DNA from: Actinomycetota bacterium
GTDB taxonomy: Bacteria > Actinomycetota > Actinomycetes > Propionibacteriales > Nocardioidaceae
DNA: 8,657 nucleotides
Direction: 5' to 3'
NCBI GenBank assembly: GCA_009702305.1
Contig: WLIH01000071.1
Location: 1-8,657 of the forward strand
The first letter of the stretch is position 1. The number at the start of each line of letters is the position of its first letter. Below, piece after piece: positions 1 to 6,820 of this stretch. The translations under genes were made by a program, and so were the position numbers. The notes beneath the pieces are model-generated. The model saw nothing but the letters and a program-made list of their open reading frames with translations, did not search any database and had not been told where the DNA came from.

Positions 1-472
1 GCGCATCGTCGGCGTCCATCGACTCGAGATCGACGTTGACGCCGTCCCAGCCGCCGTCGCTGGCGTGGCCCGCGACCGCCTCGGCCACCCGGGCGATCTT
101 GCGCTCGTCGGCGAGCATCCGCGCGACCGCCTCGCTGTCGAAGCCGCCGAGCCGGTTGCTGTAGTTGCTGAGCAGCAGCTCGGCGCGCAGCCCCTCGTCG
201 TGCGCGGTCGCCACCAGGCGGCGCAGGTCGGCGGTGGGCCGCGACACCGATCCGCCGCGGGCGGTGATGCTCACACCGGCGACGGTGAGCGTGCTGAGGC
301 CGGGGGCGTTGCGGGCTATCAGCGCGTCGTTGGCGCTGCCGAGGGCGTAGCCGGTGACCACCAGCGGGGTCGCGGGCTCGGCGCCCGCCCGGGCGGGGTC
401 GGCACCGCCGACCAGGGCGCCGGCGCCGGCGAGGCACCCGGCGAGGAGGACGGTGAGAGCACGTCGCAGCAT
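1..472 (-). CDS. Secreted GH18-family (chitinase-like) protein, N-terminal part, truncated by window edge
   Basis: Reading the minus strand from the ATG at 472 gives 157 codons, open to the window edge. Residues 1-31 form an export signal: an MLRR start, a hydrophobic stretch, and an ARA/AGA cleavage site near residues 29-31. Position 10-13 (LAGC) also resembles a lipobox, but the hydrophobic stretch continues past it, so an ordinary secreted protein is more likely. Near residues 139-151 the sequence SDGGWDGVNVDLES matches the glycoside hydrolase family 18 active-site strand (DGx[DN]xDxE), with D148 and E150 as the expected catalytic pair. The preceding segment around residues 91-104 (HDEGLRAELLLSNY) fits the neighbouring beta-strand of the TIM barrel. 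The N at position 146, where chitinases usually have D, is typical of YaaH/SleL-like peptidoglycan-type members (family knowledge), so a cell-wall or spore-type glycan is as plausible as chitin. Most of the barrel is off-window. No Shine-Dalgarno is seen; the start fits a leaderless mRNA. Confidence 0.8.
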   Translation of the reverse strand, partial: MLRRALTVLLAGCLAGAGALVGGADPARAGAEPATPLVVTGYALGSANDALIARNAPGLSTLTVAGVSITARGGSVSRPTADLRRLVATAHDEGLRAELLLSNYSNRLGGFDSEAVARMLADERKIARVAEAVAGHASDGGWDGVNVDLESMDADDA

Positions 473-478
473 CGGTCC

Positions 479-484
479 ACTGTA
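479..484 (-). promoter_or_regulatory. -10 box (TACAGT) of the GH18-like gene, leaderless
   Basis: On the minus strand TACAGT is followed by six bases (GGACCG) and then the ATG at 472. This spacing puts the transcription start at or next to the A of the ATG, the geometry known for leaderless genes in actinobacteria. I see no convincing -35 box. Its upstream DNA overlaps the promoter of the opposite Nudix gene. Confidence 0.5.
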
Positions 485-498
485 GGGGCTGGGCGCCG

Positions 499-504
499 TA
501 CGCT
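499..504 (+). promoter_or_regulatory. -10 box (TACGCT) of the Nudix gene, leaderless
   Basis: TACGCT is followed by GCGCGG and the ATG at 511, so transcription should begin at the start codon. No Shine-Dalgarno precedes the ATG, which supports this reading. A weak -35 match (TCCACT, 476-481, 17-base spacer) would lie against the start of the opposite gene. Confidence 0.5.
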
Positions 505-510
505 GCGCGG

Positions 511-954
511 ATGAATCGGTTCGGGTGCGTTGTGCTGGTCGACCGACGCGGGTGGATCCTGCTGCAGGAGCGCGACGAGCACCCGGTGATCGACCCGGAG
601 ACGTGGTCGCTCAGCGGCGGGCACCTCGAGGAGGGCGAGGATCCAGCCGTCGGCGCGACCCGCGAGCTGGCCGAGGAGACCGGCATCGTGCTGACCCCGA
701 GCGAGGTCACACCGGTGGGCGACTTCGACGTGTTCCACCAGGCCTACGGCAGCCTCGACCGGTTGAGCGTCTTCGCCGCGGCCACCGCCCTCGCTGATGA
801 GGACGTGATCCTGGGCGAGGGCCGCCAGATCGTGTTCGTCGAGCCGGGCCGGGCGTTGCAGCTCGAGCTGAGCGCAGCGGCCAGGATCGTCGTGCCGACG
901 TTCCTCGCCTCGACGCTCTACGCCGACCTCGCCGCGAGGGCGAGGTCGGCGTAG
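511..954 (+). CDS. Nudix hydrolase
   Basis: A 147-residue protein, close to the size of a single Nudix domain. Residues 37-59 carry a complete Nudix box of the form Gx5Ex7REUxEExGU: G37, E43, R51-E52-L53, E55-E56, G58-I59. The glutamates of the REL..EE part bind the divalent metals that drive hydrolysis of a nucleoside diphosphate linked to another group. The N-terminal strand (residues 4-21, ending LLQER) and W32-S33-L34-S35-G36-G37 just before the box are typical of the MutT-like fold. The substrate cannot be read from the sequence; house-cleaning of damaged nucleotides is only one option. The ATG at 511 is chosen because a -10 box lies six bases upstream and the conserved fold begins at once. 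The last 12 codons and the stop lie in a perfect hairpin. It is divergent from the GH18-like gene and convergent with the Ig-like protein gene. Confidence 0.9.
   Translation: MNRFGCVVLVDRRGWILLQERDEHPVIDPETWSLSGGHLEEGEDPAVGATRELAEETGIVLTPSEVTPVGDFDVFHQAYGSLDRLSVFAAATALADEDVILGEGRQIVFVEPGRALQLELSAAARIVVPTFLASTLYADLAARARSA
918..954. terminator. Perfect 16-bp hairpin over the Nudix stop codon; candidate bidirectional terminator
   Basis: CTACGCCGACCTCGCC (918-933) and GGCGAGGTCGGCGTAG (939-954) are exact reverse complements around a five-base loop, GCGAG. The right arm ends on the Nudix TAG stop. Two more pairs (a G-T and a C-G) can extend the base of the stem. It lies between convergent genes, 16 bases before the end of the opposite one. 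Neither strand has a T tract after the stem, so it would be an I-shaped terminator of the sort proposed in actinobacteria, or a barrier protecting the mRNA end. That it forms a strong stem is plain from sequence; termination is inferred. Confidence 0.7.
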
Positions 955-970
955 GGGACTCGGACCTGCG

Positions 971-2554
971 TCAGCCGAGCAGCCGGGCCAGCGGCTTCAC
1001 CGTGACGGCACCGACCCGGGAGCGGCTTGTGTTGCCGAGTCGGTCGGTCGCGATCACGTCGATGCGGTAGCGCCTGGCCGCCGACGAGGTGTTGGCCGGT
1101 GCCTTCCAGCTGCCGACGAAGGCACCCAGATCGCCGAGCGGCAGCTCGATGCGCTGGACCTGACCGTCGGGGCCGGTGATCTGGGCGCTGACGCTGCGGA
1201 GCCCGTCGGCGTCGTAGGCGACGCCGATCACGGCGACGACACCCAAGCCCGGCAGCACGGGCGTGCTCAGACGCAGCTCCTGGGTCTCTGGGCCCTCGCC
1301 CTCGCCCTCGCCGTCGCCCTCGCCGTCACCGTCGCCGTCGTCCGGCTGTCCGGCCACGGTCACGGTGCCCACCGCCTGCGAGACGGTGGTGCCGTTGCAG
1401 CCGGTGATCTGGGCAGTCACGCCCCAGACCTCGGGGTCGGTCGTGGTGTTCTGCCGGAAGCTGACGTCCGCGCGGTAGGTCGTGCCGCCGGCGTAGTACA
1501 ACTGGACCGTCTGGCCCTCGCCGCCGGAGAGGAACACGTCGGCGTAGGCCATGGTGATGCCGTAGTCGTCGCCGGCCTCGACCTCGATCACCGCGTTTCC
1601 GCCCTCGGCGGGGAGCTCGGTCGGGGACAGGTTCGTGGAGATGAAGTACGCGTTGTTGTAGCAGCCACCGCCGTCGCCGCCACCGCCGTCGCCGCCACCA
1701 CCGCCGTCGCCGCCACCGCCGTCGCCGCCACCACCACCGCCGTCGCCGCCACCGTCGCCTCCGCCGCCGTAGGACTCGTCCCCGGCGACCGTCACGACGC
1801 CGGCACCCGTCGAGGCCTGCTGTCCGATGCTGTCGGTCGCGGTCACGGTGATCGAGTAGCTCTGGGCGCCGGCATTGAAGTTCGAGGGTGCGAACCAGGT
1901 CGAGGAGTACTCGCTCTCGTTGCCGCTCGGGTAGAGCGGGACGGAGTCGACCGGGCCGCCGCCCGAGTCGGTGATGTAGGCAGTGACGTCGGTGATGCCT
2001 CCGGGCGCGGGGTCGGAGGCGTAGGCCGTGAGCGTGACCTGTCCGCCGCCGGAGCCGAACTCCGTCGGCGACGCGGACGCGCTGACGGAGGGGAACTCGT
2101 CGAACTGGGGCTGGCCCTCGACGTCGATCGACCCGACGATCTCCAGGGTCTCGCCGCCGGCGGCGTCGCTCGCACTGATCTCGACGCTGTGGTTGACCTG
2201 GCCGTCCGTGTAGTTGGCCGGGATGTCGACGGTGCCCTGGTAGATGCCGTCCGAGGCGTCGCCGTCGGTGCGGGTGAGCTCCGCGCCCACCTGCCCGCCG
2301 GTGGCGAGGTTGACGGTGGCTCCCACGGCGGCGGTGTCGTCAGCCGACACCACGCGGACCGAGAGCAGCACCTGCCCACCTTCGTAGGCCAGGGTGGACG
2401 GGGATGCGCTGAACTGGCTGAGCTGCGGCGGCTCCTCGCTCGAGGCGAGGGCGGGTGAGGCCACCAGGACGGCTCCGAGGACCAGCGACAGCAGGGTGAC
2501 GGCCAGGGATCGGGGGCGGGAACGGACGGTCGAGAGAGTCGGGGGGGTCGACAT
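971..2554 (-). CDS. Secreted repeat protein with four Ig-like domains and Gly/Asp-rich linkers
   Basis: A 527-residue exported protein of unknown function. Residues 1-37 are a Sec signal peptide with basic residues, a hydrophobic core (LAVTLLSLVLGAVLVA) and an ALA cleavage site before S38. Four related beta-rich modules follow, at about residues 44-147, 155-258, 298-403 and 425-524. Each starts near an SPT/STP-type motif with GGxV, contains a Y/F..T/S..W/F-type strand, and ends in a ..VTV-type strand; modules 2 and 4 share ITVTATD/IDVIATD. This is the pattern of bacterial Ig-like or cadherin-like domains. Modules 2 and 3 are joined by a 35-residue Gly/Asp linker, modules 3 and 4 by a 17-residue Asp/Glu-Gly linker. 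The only cysteines, C298 and C386, bracket module 3 and probably form a disulfide. No LPxTG motif, C-terminal membrane helix or catalytic motif is visible, so attachment to the cell is unclear. The ATG at 2554 has a GGAGG six bases upstream. An adhesive or structural surface role is inference. Confidence 0.85.
   Translation of the reverse strand: MSTPPTLSTVRSRPRSLAVTLLSLVLGAVLVASPALASSEEPPQLSQFSASPSTLAYEGGQVLLSVRVVSADDTAAVGATVNLATGGQVGAELTRTDGDASDGIYQGTVDIPANYTDGQVNHSVEISASDAAGGETLEIVGSIDVEGQPQFDEFPSVSASASPTEFGSGGGQVTLTAYASDPAPGGITDVTAYITDSGGGPVDSVPLYPSGNESEYSSTWFAPSNFNAGAQSYSITVTATDSIGQQASTGAGVVTVAGDESYGGGGDGGGDGGGGGGDGGGGDGGGGGDGGGGDGGGCYNNAYFISTNLSPTELPAEGGNAVIEVEAGDDYGITMAYADVFLSGGEGQTVQLYYAGGTTYRADVSFRQNTTTDPEVWGVTAQITGCNGTTVSQAVGTVTVAGQPDDGDGDGEGDGEGEGEGPETQELRLSTPVLPGLGVVAVIGVAYDADGLRSVSAQITGPDGQVQRIELPLGDLGAFVGSWKAPANTSSAARRYRIDVIATDRLGNTSRSRVGAVTVKPLARLLG
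1292..1342 (-). repeat. Acidic DG/EG dipeptide-repeat linker coding segment
   Basis: This part of the surface-protein gene encodes residues 405-421, a run of Asp-Gly and Glu-Gly dipeptides. On the plus strand it is a near-perfect six-base repeat (CTCGCC/GTCGCC). It separates the third and fourth Ig-like modules and should be flexible and strongly negative. Confidence 0.85.
1664..1768 (-). repeat. Gly-rich (G3-6)D repeat linker coding segment
   Basis: These 105 bases encode residues 263-297, made only of glycine (29) and aspartate (6) in blocks of three to six glycines per aspartate. The DNA is a degenerate trinucleotide repeat (GCC/ACC broken by GTC on the plus strand), prone to slippage in whole codons. 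It joins the second and third Ig-like modules and ends directly at C298. Confidence 0.9.
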
Positions 2555-2560
2555 TGAGCA

Positions 2561-2565
2561 CCTCC
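2561..2565 (-). promoter_or_regulatory. Ribosome binding site of the Ig-like protein gene
   Basis: On the minus strand GGAGG lies six bases (TGCTCA) before the ATG at 2554. This strong site fixes the start and sets the gene apart from its leaderless neighbours. Confidence 0.8.
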
Positions 2566-2578
2566 AGGGGTCCGCGGC

Positions 2579-2584
2579 AGGCTA
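2579..2584 (-). promoter_or_regulatory. Candidate -10 box (TAGCCT) of the Ig-like protein gene
   Basis: TAGCCT on the minus strand fits TANNNT and would start transcription near 2572, leaving a leader of about 18 bases that contains the GGAGG site. The -35 region 17 bases upstream (TGGCAG) is a poor match, so the call rests on position and the -10 hexamer. Confidence 0.35.
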
Positions 2585-2625
2585 CTGACAGTGGTGTCGA
2601 CCTGCCATGGCCCTAACGGACTACC

Positions 2626-2641
2626 GGTGACGGTGGTCACC
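2626..2641. promoter_or_regulatory. Inverted repeat GGTGAC-N4-GTCACC, possible operator
   Basis: A perfect 6+6 base inverted repeat with a four-base centre (GGTG) lies in the divergent region between the surface protein and the SMP-30-like gene. It overlaps the best -35 candidate (TGGTCA, 2634-2639) of the SMP-30-like gene. A dimeric regulator could bind here, but no regulator gene is in the window. Confidence 0.3.
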
Positions 2642-2656
2642 TGCGCGGTGGTGCGG

Positions 2657-2662
2657 CACGCT
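2657..2662 (+). promoter_or_regulatory. Candidate -10 box (CACGCT) of the SMP-30-like gene, leaderless
   Basis: CACGCT keeps the key A and final T of TANNNT and lies six bases before the ATG at 2669, the same geometry as the Nudix promoter (TACGCT). A -35 candidate TGGTCA matches TTGACA at four of six positions with a 17-base spacer. GGAGAG between box and ATG touches the start codon and is too close to act as a normal Shine-Dalgarno. Confidence 0.35.
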
Positions 2663-2668
2663 GGAGAG

Positions 2669-3619
2669 ATGAGCACTCCCTCTCCGTCGGCATCCTTCTC
2701 CGTCCACCCGGTCGGCGGTCCGGGCGCCGAGGACGTCGTCGTCGGACTCAGCGGTCGCGACGAGGGAGCGGTGTACACCGGCACCGAGGACGGCGCGATC
2801 GTCCGGATCTCCCATGACGGTCGGCAGGTCCACCGGGTGGCGGAGACGGGTGGGCGCCCCCTCGGTCTCGAGATCGACGGCGACGGCCGCCTCCTGGTCT
2901 GCGACGCGCATCGCGGACTGCTGCGGGTCGACCCGGCCAGCGGCTCGGTCGAGCCGGTGCTCGCCGAGGTCGACGGCACCCCGATGCGCTTCTGCAACAA
3001 CGCCGCGATCGGGCGCGACGGCACCGTGTGGTTCAGCGACTCCTCGACCAGGTTCGGCATCGAGCGCTGGAAGGACGACTTCGTGCAGGCCACCCGCACC
3101 GGCCGACTGCTGCGCCTGGACCTCGACGGCACCGTCACGCTGCTGCTCGACGGCCTCGCGTTCGCCAACGGGGTCGCCCTGGCCGCCGACGAGTCGTACG
3201 TCGCCGTGGCCGAGACCGGCGCCCGCACCGTCGTACGCCTGTGGCTGAGCGGGGAGCGGGCCGGTGAACGCGACCTGCTGGTCGACGACCTGCCCGGTTA
3301 CCCCGACAACATCGCCCGAGGCAGCGACGGCCTGATCTGGGTCTCGATCGCGAGCCCTCGCGACCCGTTCGTCGAGCGCATCCAGACCGGCCCCGCCTGG
3401 CTGCGCCGCCAGGTGACCAGGATCCCCGAGCGACTGCAGCCCAAGCCGAAGCACACGACCCGGGTGCAGGCCTACGACGACGCGGGCCGGCTGGTGCACG
3501 ACTGCGACGTCGATGCGCCGGACTACCACATGGTCACCGGGGTACGAGAGCACGAGGGGCGGGTGTGGATGGGCAGCCTCCACGAGCCGGCCGTGGCCGT
3601 GCTGACGCTGGATCGCTGA
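2669..3619 (+). CDS. SMP-30/gluconolactonase or strictosidine-synthase-like beta-propeller protein
   Basis: A 316-residue protein with the features of the six-bladed propeller superfamily that holds gluconolactonases, SMP-30 and plant strictosidine-synthase-like/APMAP proteins. Residues 107-129 ([19 protein letters not shown] followed by TRF) match the strictosidine-synthase-like signature closely. Other blade motifs are [13 protein letters not shown] near 67, FANGVAL near 164 and [17 protein letters not shown] near 210. By analogy with SMP-30, E21, N111, N167 and D213 are candidate ligands of a central metal ion. Members often hydrolyse lactones or esters, but true strictosidine synthesis is not expected in bacteria and the substrate is unknown. 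There is no signal peptide, so it should be cytoplasmic. An in-frame GTG at 2591 would add 26 residues unlike the family; the ATG at 2669 is preferred for its promoter geometry. dxs follows after 23 bases, but dxs seems to have its own promoter. Confidence 0.85.
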   Translation: MSTPSPSASFSVHPVGGPGAEDVVVGLSGRDEGAVYTGTEDGAIVRISHDGRQVHRVAETGGRPLGLEIDGDGRLLVCDAHRGLLRVDPASGSVEPVLAEVDGTPMRFCNNAAIGRDGTVWFSDSSTRFGIERWKDDFVQATRTGRLLRLDLDGTVTLLLDGLAFANGVALAADESYVAVAETGARTVVRLWLSGERAGERDLLVDDLPGYPDNIARGSDGLIWVSIASPRDPFVERIQTGPAWLRRQVTRIPERLQPKPKHTTRVQAYDDAGRLVHDCDVDAPDYHMVTGVREHEGRVWMGSLHEPAVAVLTLDR

Positions 3620-3629
3620 GGCCAGGTCG

Positions 3630-3635
3630 TAAACT
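3630..3635 (+). promoter_or_regulatory. -10 box (TAAACT) of dxs, leaderless
   Basis: TAAACT sits in the 23-base gap after the SMP-30-like gene, followed by seven bases (CCCCGTC) and the dxs ATG at 3643. It is a good TANNNT match in very GC-rich DNA, and no Shine-Dalgarno is present, so dxs is probably transcribed from its own start codon. No clear -35 box is seen. Confidence 0.55.
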
Positions 3636-3642
3636 CCCCGTC

Positions 3643-5559
3643 ATGGGTCTCCTCGAGTCGATCAGCGGTCCGCGCGACCTGCGCGGGCTGGCCGACGACC
3701 AGCTGAGCACGCTCTGCACCGAGATCCGCGACCTGATGGTCCGCACCTGCTCGCGCACGGGCGGTCACCTCGGCCCCAATCTCGGGGTCGTCGAGCTCAC
3801 CGTGGCCATCCACCGGGTCTTCGACTCCCCGCACGACCGGGTGGTCTTCGACACCGGGCACCAGACCTACGTGCACAAGATCCTCACGGGCCGCGCCGGC
3901 GACTTCGCGGGCCTGCGGCAGGAGGGCGGGCTGAGCGGCTACCCCAGCCAGGTCGAGTCCGATCACGACATCGTCGAGAACTCCCACGCCTCGACCGCGC
4001 TCAGCTATGCCGACGGCCTCGCCAAGGCGTACGCGATCCGCGGCGAGTCGCGCCACGTGGTCTCGGTGATCGGTGACGGCGCGCTGACCGGCGGGATGGC
4101 CTGGGAGGCCCTCAACAACATCGCGATCGCCAAGGACAGCCGGCTGGTCATCGTCGTCAACGACAACGGTCGCTCCTACACGCCCACGATCGGCGGCCTG
4201 GCCAACGCCCTCACCTCGCTGCGCACCAACCCGCGCTACGAGCAGGTGCTCGACCTGGTCAAGAAGCGGCTCAATGCCGTACCGGGCGTCGGCCCGGCGG
4301 CCTACGACGCCCTGCACGCCATGAAGAAGGGCGTCAAGGACGCCCTCGCCCCGCAGGGCCTCTTCGAGGACCTCGGGCTCAAGTACGTCGGCCCCGTCGA
4401 CGGCCACGACCGGGTGGCGATGGAGCAGGCCCTGACGCAGGCCAAGCGCTTCGGCGGGCCCGTGATCGTGCACGCTCTCACCCGCAAGGGCTACGGCTAC
4501 GACGCCGCGGAGCGCCACGAGGCCGACCAGTTCCACTCACCGGGTCCCTTCGACATCGACAGCGGCGACGAGATGCCGAAGTCGCGTATCTGGACCGACG
4601 TCTTCTCCGACGAGATGGTCCGCCTCGGCGAGCGTCGGCGCGACATCGTGGCGATCACGGCGGCGATGATGCACCCGGTCGGGCTGCACCAGTTCCAGGC
4701 GCGCTTCCCCCAGCGCACCTTCGACGTCGGGATCGCCGAGCAGCACGCCGCGACCTCGGCCGCCGGGCTCGCCCTCGGTGGGCTGCACCCGGTGGTCGCG
4801 GTCTACGCCACCTTCCTCAACCGCGCGTTCGACCAGGTGCTGATGGACGTCGCCCTGCACCGCTGCGGTGTCACCTTCGTGCTCGACCGGGCCGGCGTGA
4901 CCGGCGACGACGGCGCCAGCCACAACGGCATGTGGGACATGTCGTTCCTGCAGGTCGTGCCCGGGCTGCGTCTCGCCGCGCCCCGCGACGCCGTACGCCT
5001 GCGCGAGCTGCTCTCCGAGGCGGTCGACGTCGACGACGCCCCCACCGTGCTGCGCTTCCCGAAGGGCCCGCCGCCGGCCGACATCGACGCCGTCGGACGC
5101 GTCGGCGGGGTCGACGTGCTGGTCCGCACGGGCACCAAGGACGTGCTCGTCGTGGCCGTCGGCGCGATGGCGACGACCGCGGTCGACGTGGCCGAGCGAC
5201 TCGTCGCGCAGGGCATCGGGGTGACCGTCGTCGACCCGCGCTGGGTCAAGCCGGTCGATCCGGCCCTGATCGGGCTCGCCGCCGAGCACCGGCTGGTCGT
5301 GAGCATCGAGGACAACGGTGTCGTCGGCGGCTGCGGCGCCGTGCTGCTGCAGACGCTCAACGAGGCCGGGGTGCGCACCCCCTTCCGGCTGCACGGCATC
5401 CCGCAGGAGTTCCTCGGTCACGCCAAGCGGGCCGCCATCCTCGACCGGATCGGCCTCAGCCCCCAGGCGATCGCCCGCGGGATCGTCGAGGACGTCGCCC
5501 TGCGCTCCGGCTCCGACGTCGGCGACCCGGTGAGCCCGTCGGGTGACCGCACTGCCTGA
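3643..5559 (+). CDS. dxs: 1-deoxy-D-xylulose-5-phosphate synthase
   Basis: DXS joins pyruvate and glyceraldehyde 3-phosphate to make 1-deoxy-D-xylulose 5-phosphate, the first step of the MEP route to isoprenoids, and its product also feeds thiamine synthesis in many bacteria. The 638 residues match the family's usual 620-650. Residues 144-159 carry the thiamine-diphosphate motif starting GDGALTGG and ending NN; D145 and N175 (in NDN) are the expected Mg ligands. E366 in GIAEQHA corresponds to E. coli E370, which activates the cofactor. D415-R-A-G and S426-H427 correspond to the E. coli DRAG and H431 region. The C-terminal transketolase domain (about 500-620) includes RWVKPVD and a glycine-rich EDN segment. 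The ATG at 3643 starts the conserved [14 protein letters not shown]; an in-frame extension back to 3565 would lie inside the previous gene. A lipoprotein gene overlaps its last 17 bases, suggesting co-transcription. The enzyme is cytoplasmic. Confidence 0.97.
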   Translation: MGLLESISGPRDLRGLADDQLSTLCTEIRDLMVRTCSRTGGHLGPNLGVVELTVAIHRVFDSPHDRVVFDTGHQTYVHKILTGRAGDFAGLRQEGGLSGYPSQVESDHDIVENSHASTALSYADGLAKAYAIRGESRHVVSVIGDGALTGGMAWEALNNIAIAKDSRLVIVVNDNGRSYTPTIGGLANALTSLRTNPRYEQVLDLVKKRLNAVPGVGPAAYDALHAMKKGVKDALAPQGLFEDLGLKYVGPVDGHDRVAMEQALTQAKRFGGPVIVHALTRKGYGYDAAERHEADQFHSPGPFDIDSGDEMPKSRIWTDVFSDEMVRLGERRRDIVAITAAMMHPVGLHQFQARFPQRTFDVGIAEQHAATSAAGLALGGLHPVVAVYATFLNRAFDQVLMDVALHRCGVTFVLDRAGVTGDDGASHNGMWDMSFLQVVPGLRLAAPRDAVRLRELLSEAVDVDDAPTVLRFPKGPPPADIDAVGRVGGVDVLVRTGTKDVLVVAVGAMATTAVDVAERLVAQGIGVTVVDPRWVKPVDPALIGLAAEHRLVVSIEDNGVVGGCGAVLLQTLNEAGVRTPFRLHGIPQEFLGHAKRAAILDRIGLSPQAIARGIVEDVALRSGSDVGDPVSPSGDRTA

Positions 5560-6820
5560 GCCTGCGTGGGTGGCCCGTCTCGGAGCGTCACTCGTGCTGC
5601 TGCTGGCGACCACCAGCTGCTCCCTGCTGCCCGGCGACGACCCGAGCACCACGACGTCGTCGACCGTCGCGCCCTCAGCGCCGACGGCCGTGGTCACCGA
5701 GCTGCGCCGGGTGCTGGACCGACGCGCCGAGTCGCTGCTCGCCCGGGACCGCACGGCGTTCGAGCGGACGCTCACCACGGCGCAGACCGACGCGGCGTTC
5801 GCGCGTGAGCAGGCGACGTACTTCGACAACCTGGCCCAGCTCCCGCTCGCCGAGCTCGCCTATACCGTGCGCGCCCAGGACCTGGTCCGCGAGGGCGACG
5901 CCTACCGGGTCGTCGTCGCGACGAGCCTGCAGCTCGACGGCTTCGATGCGGTGCCGGTCACGACCCGCGACCGCTTCCTCTTCGTGCCCGGTCGGCGAGA
6001 CGGCGTGCTGCGGATCGCGTCCACCTCCGACCCGGAGTGGGAGCAGCGCAACGGCGCGGGCCTGCAGCCCTGGGACCTCGGGCCGATCGAGGTGCGCAAC
6101 GAGGCCGGCATCCTCACGATCCTCGACGCCGGGAGCGCGGCGCGGGCCGCCGACCTGCTCTACTCCGTGCGGCGCGGGATCGCCGACGTCTCGGCTCTGG
6201 TGCCGTACGACTGGAGCCACACCGTCGTGGTCTACGCCCTGTCGGACCCGGCCTTCCTCGACAGCATCGAGGACCCGCCCGGTGGCGACCCGGAGCTGCT
6301 CGACGGTGTCGCCTTCCCGGTGTACGCCGACGCACCCGACGGGGGAGCGCCGGTGCTCGCGTCGATGCGGTTCGCGCTGAACCCGCGCACCCTCGGACAG
6401 GTCGGTCCCGAGGTCGATCGCCTGGTGCGCCACGAGCTGACGCACGTGGCCCTCGGCGAGCACGACGACCAGGTGCCGGTGTGGCTCAGCGAGGGGCTCG
6501 CTGAGTACGTCTCGGCACAGCCGATGGCGCCTGAGGACCGTTCGCTGCCCACCGCCGCCCTCGCCTTCGCCGAGGCGCAGCCCACGACGATGCCGGCCGA
6601 CGAGACGTTCAACGACGCCGACGCCGGCGAGCACTACGGGCTCGCGTGGTGGGCGTGCGAGTACCTCGCATCGTCCTACGGCCCCGACGTGCTGTGGTCG
6701 TTGCTCGACGCCCTGGCCGACGGCTCGGACCCCGACACGGCGCTGCAGGACCGGGTCGGGCTCGACCAGGCGCATCTCGCCCGGCGGGCCGCGAGGCTGC
6801 TGGTGGCGACGTACCGCTGA
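5543..6820 (+). CDS. Probable lipoprotein with peptidase-MA-like HExxH metalloprotease domain
   Basis: A 425-residue exported protein. Residues 10-25 ([16 protein letters not shown]) then C26 look like a lipoprotein signal peptide; the TTS-C site is acceptable but not ideal, since L or V is more usual at -3. A Ser/Thr/Pro/Asp-rich spacer (about 31-48) would hold the domain off the membrane. Residues 50-165 look like an NTF2-like alpha/beta region. The catalytic part contains H297-E-L-T-H301 and, 15 residues on, W314-L-S-E317-G-L-A-E-Y, the gluzincin arrangement in which two histidines and E317 bind zinc and E298 is the catalytic base. This is the peptidase-MA pattern; the substrate is unknown. 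The GTG at 5543 overlaps the dxs end by 17 bases and lacks a clear Shine-Dalgarno. The in-frame GTG at 5570 would give a shorter, more typical signal peptide and may be the true start. Co-transcription with dxs is inferred. Confidence 0.8.
   Translation: MTALPEPAWVARLGASLVLLLATTSCSLLPGDDPSTTTSSTVAPSAPTAVVTELRRVLDRRAESLLARDRTAFERTLTTAQTDAAFAREQATYFDNLAQLPLAELAYTVRAQDLVREGDAYRVVVATSLQLDGFDAVPVTTRDRFLFVPGRRDGVLRIASTSDPEWEQRNGAGLQPWDLGPIEVRNEAGILTILDAGSAARAADLLYSVRRGIADVSALVPYDWSHTVVVYALSDPAFLDSIEDPPGGDPELLDGVAFPVYADAPDGGAPVLASMRFALNPRTLGQVGPEVDRLVRHELTHVALGEHDDQVPVWLSEGLAEYVSAQPMAPEDRSLPTAALAFAEAQPTTMPADETFNDADAGEHYGLAWWACEYLASSYGPDVLWSLLDALADGSDPDTALQDRVGLDQAHLARRAARLLVATYR

Noticed and set aside
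1263..1478. 71-codon plus-strand frame with a (PS)n repeat
   Set aside because: The Pro-Ser repeat is the complement of the DG/EG linker of the real minus-strand gene.
2546..2602. Inverted repeat GGTCGACA (2546-2553) and TGTCGACC (2595-2602) around the surface-protein promoter
   Set aside because: Each arm is mostly the common palindrome GTCGAC, one arm lies in codons 1-3 of the gene, and the 41-base gap is wide; chance is the simpler explanation.
2591..2668. Upstream GTG start for the SMP-30-like gene
   Set aside because: It adds 26 residues unlike the family, runs through the divergent promoter region, and lacks an RBS; the ATG at 2669 has better promoter geometry.
1843..3228. 461-codon minus-strand frame across the divergent promoter region
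   Set aside because: It is Ser/Pro/Arg/Thr-rich shadow sequence that crosses two genes on opposite strands with real domain signatures.
4537..5829. Long open frame (430 codons) antisense to dxs
   Set aside because: It mirrors dxs with low-complexity Val/Gly/Asp/Arg content and no family motif. Long antisense frames are expected in very GC-rich coding DNA.
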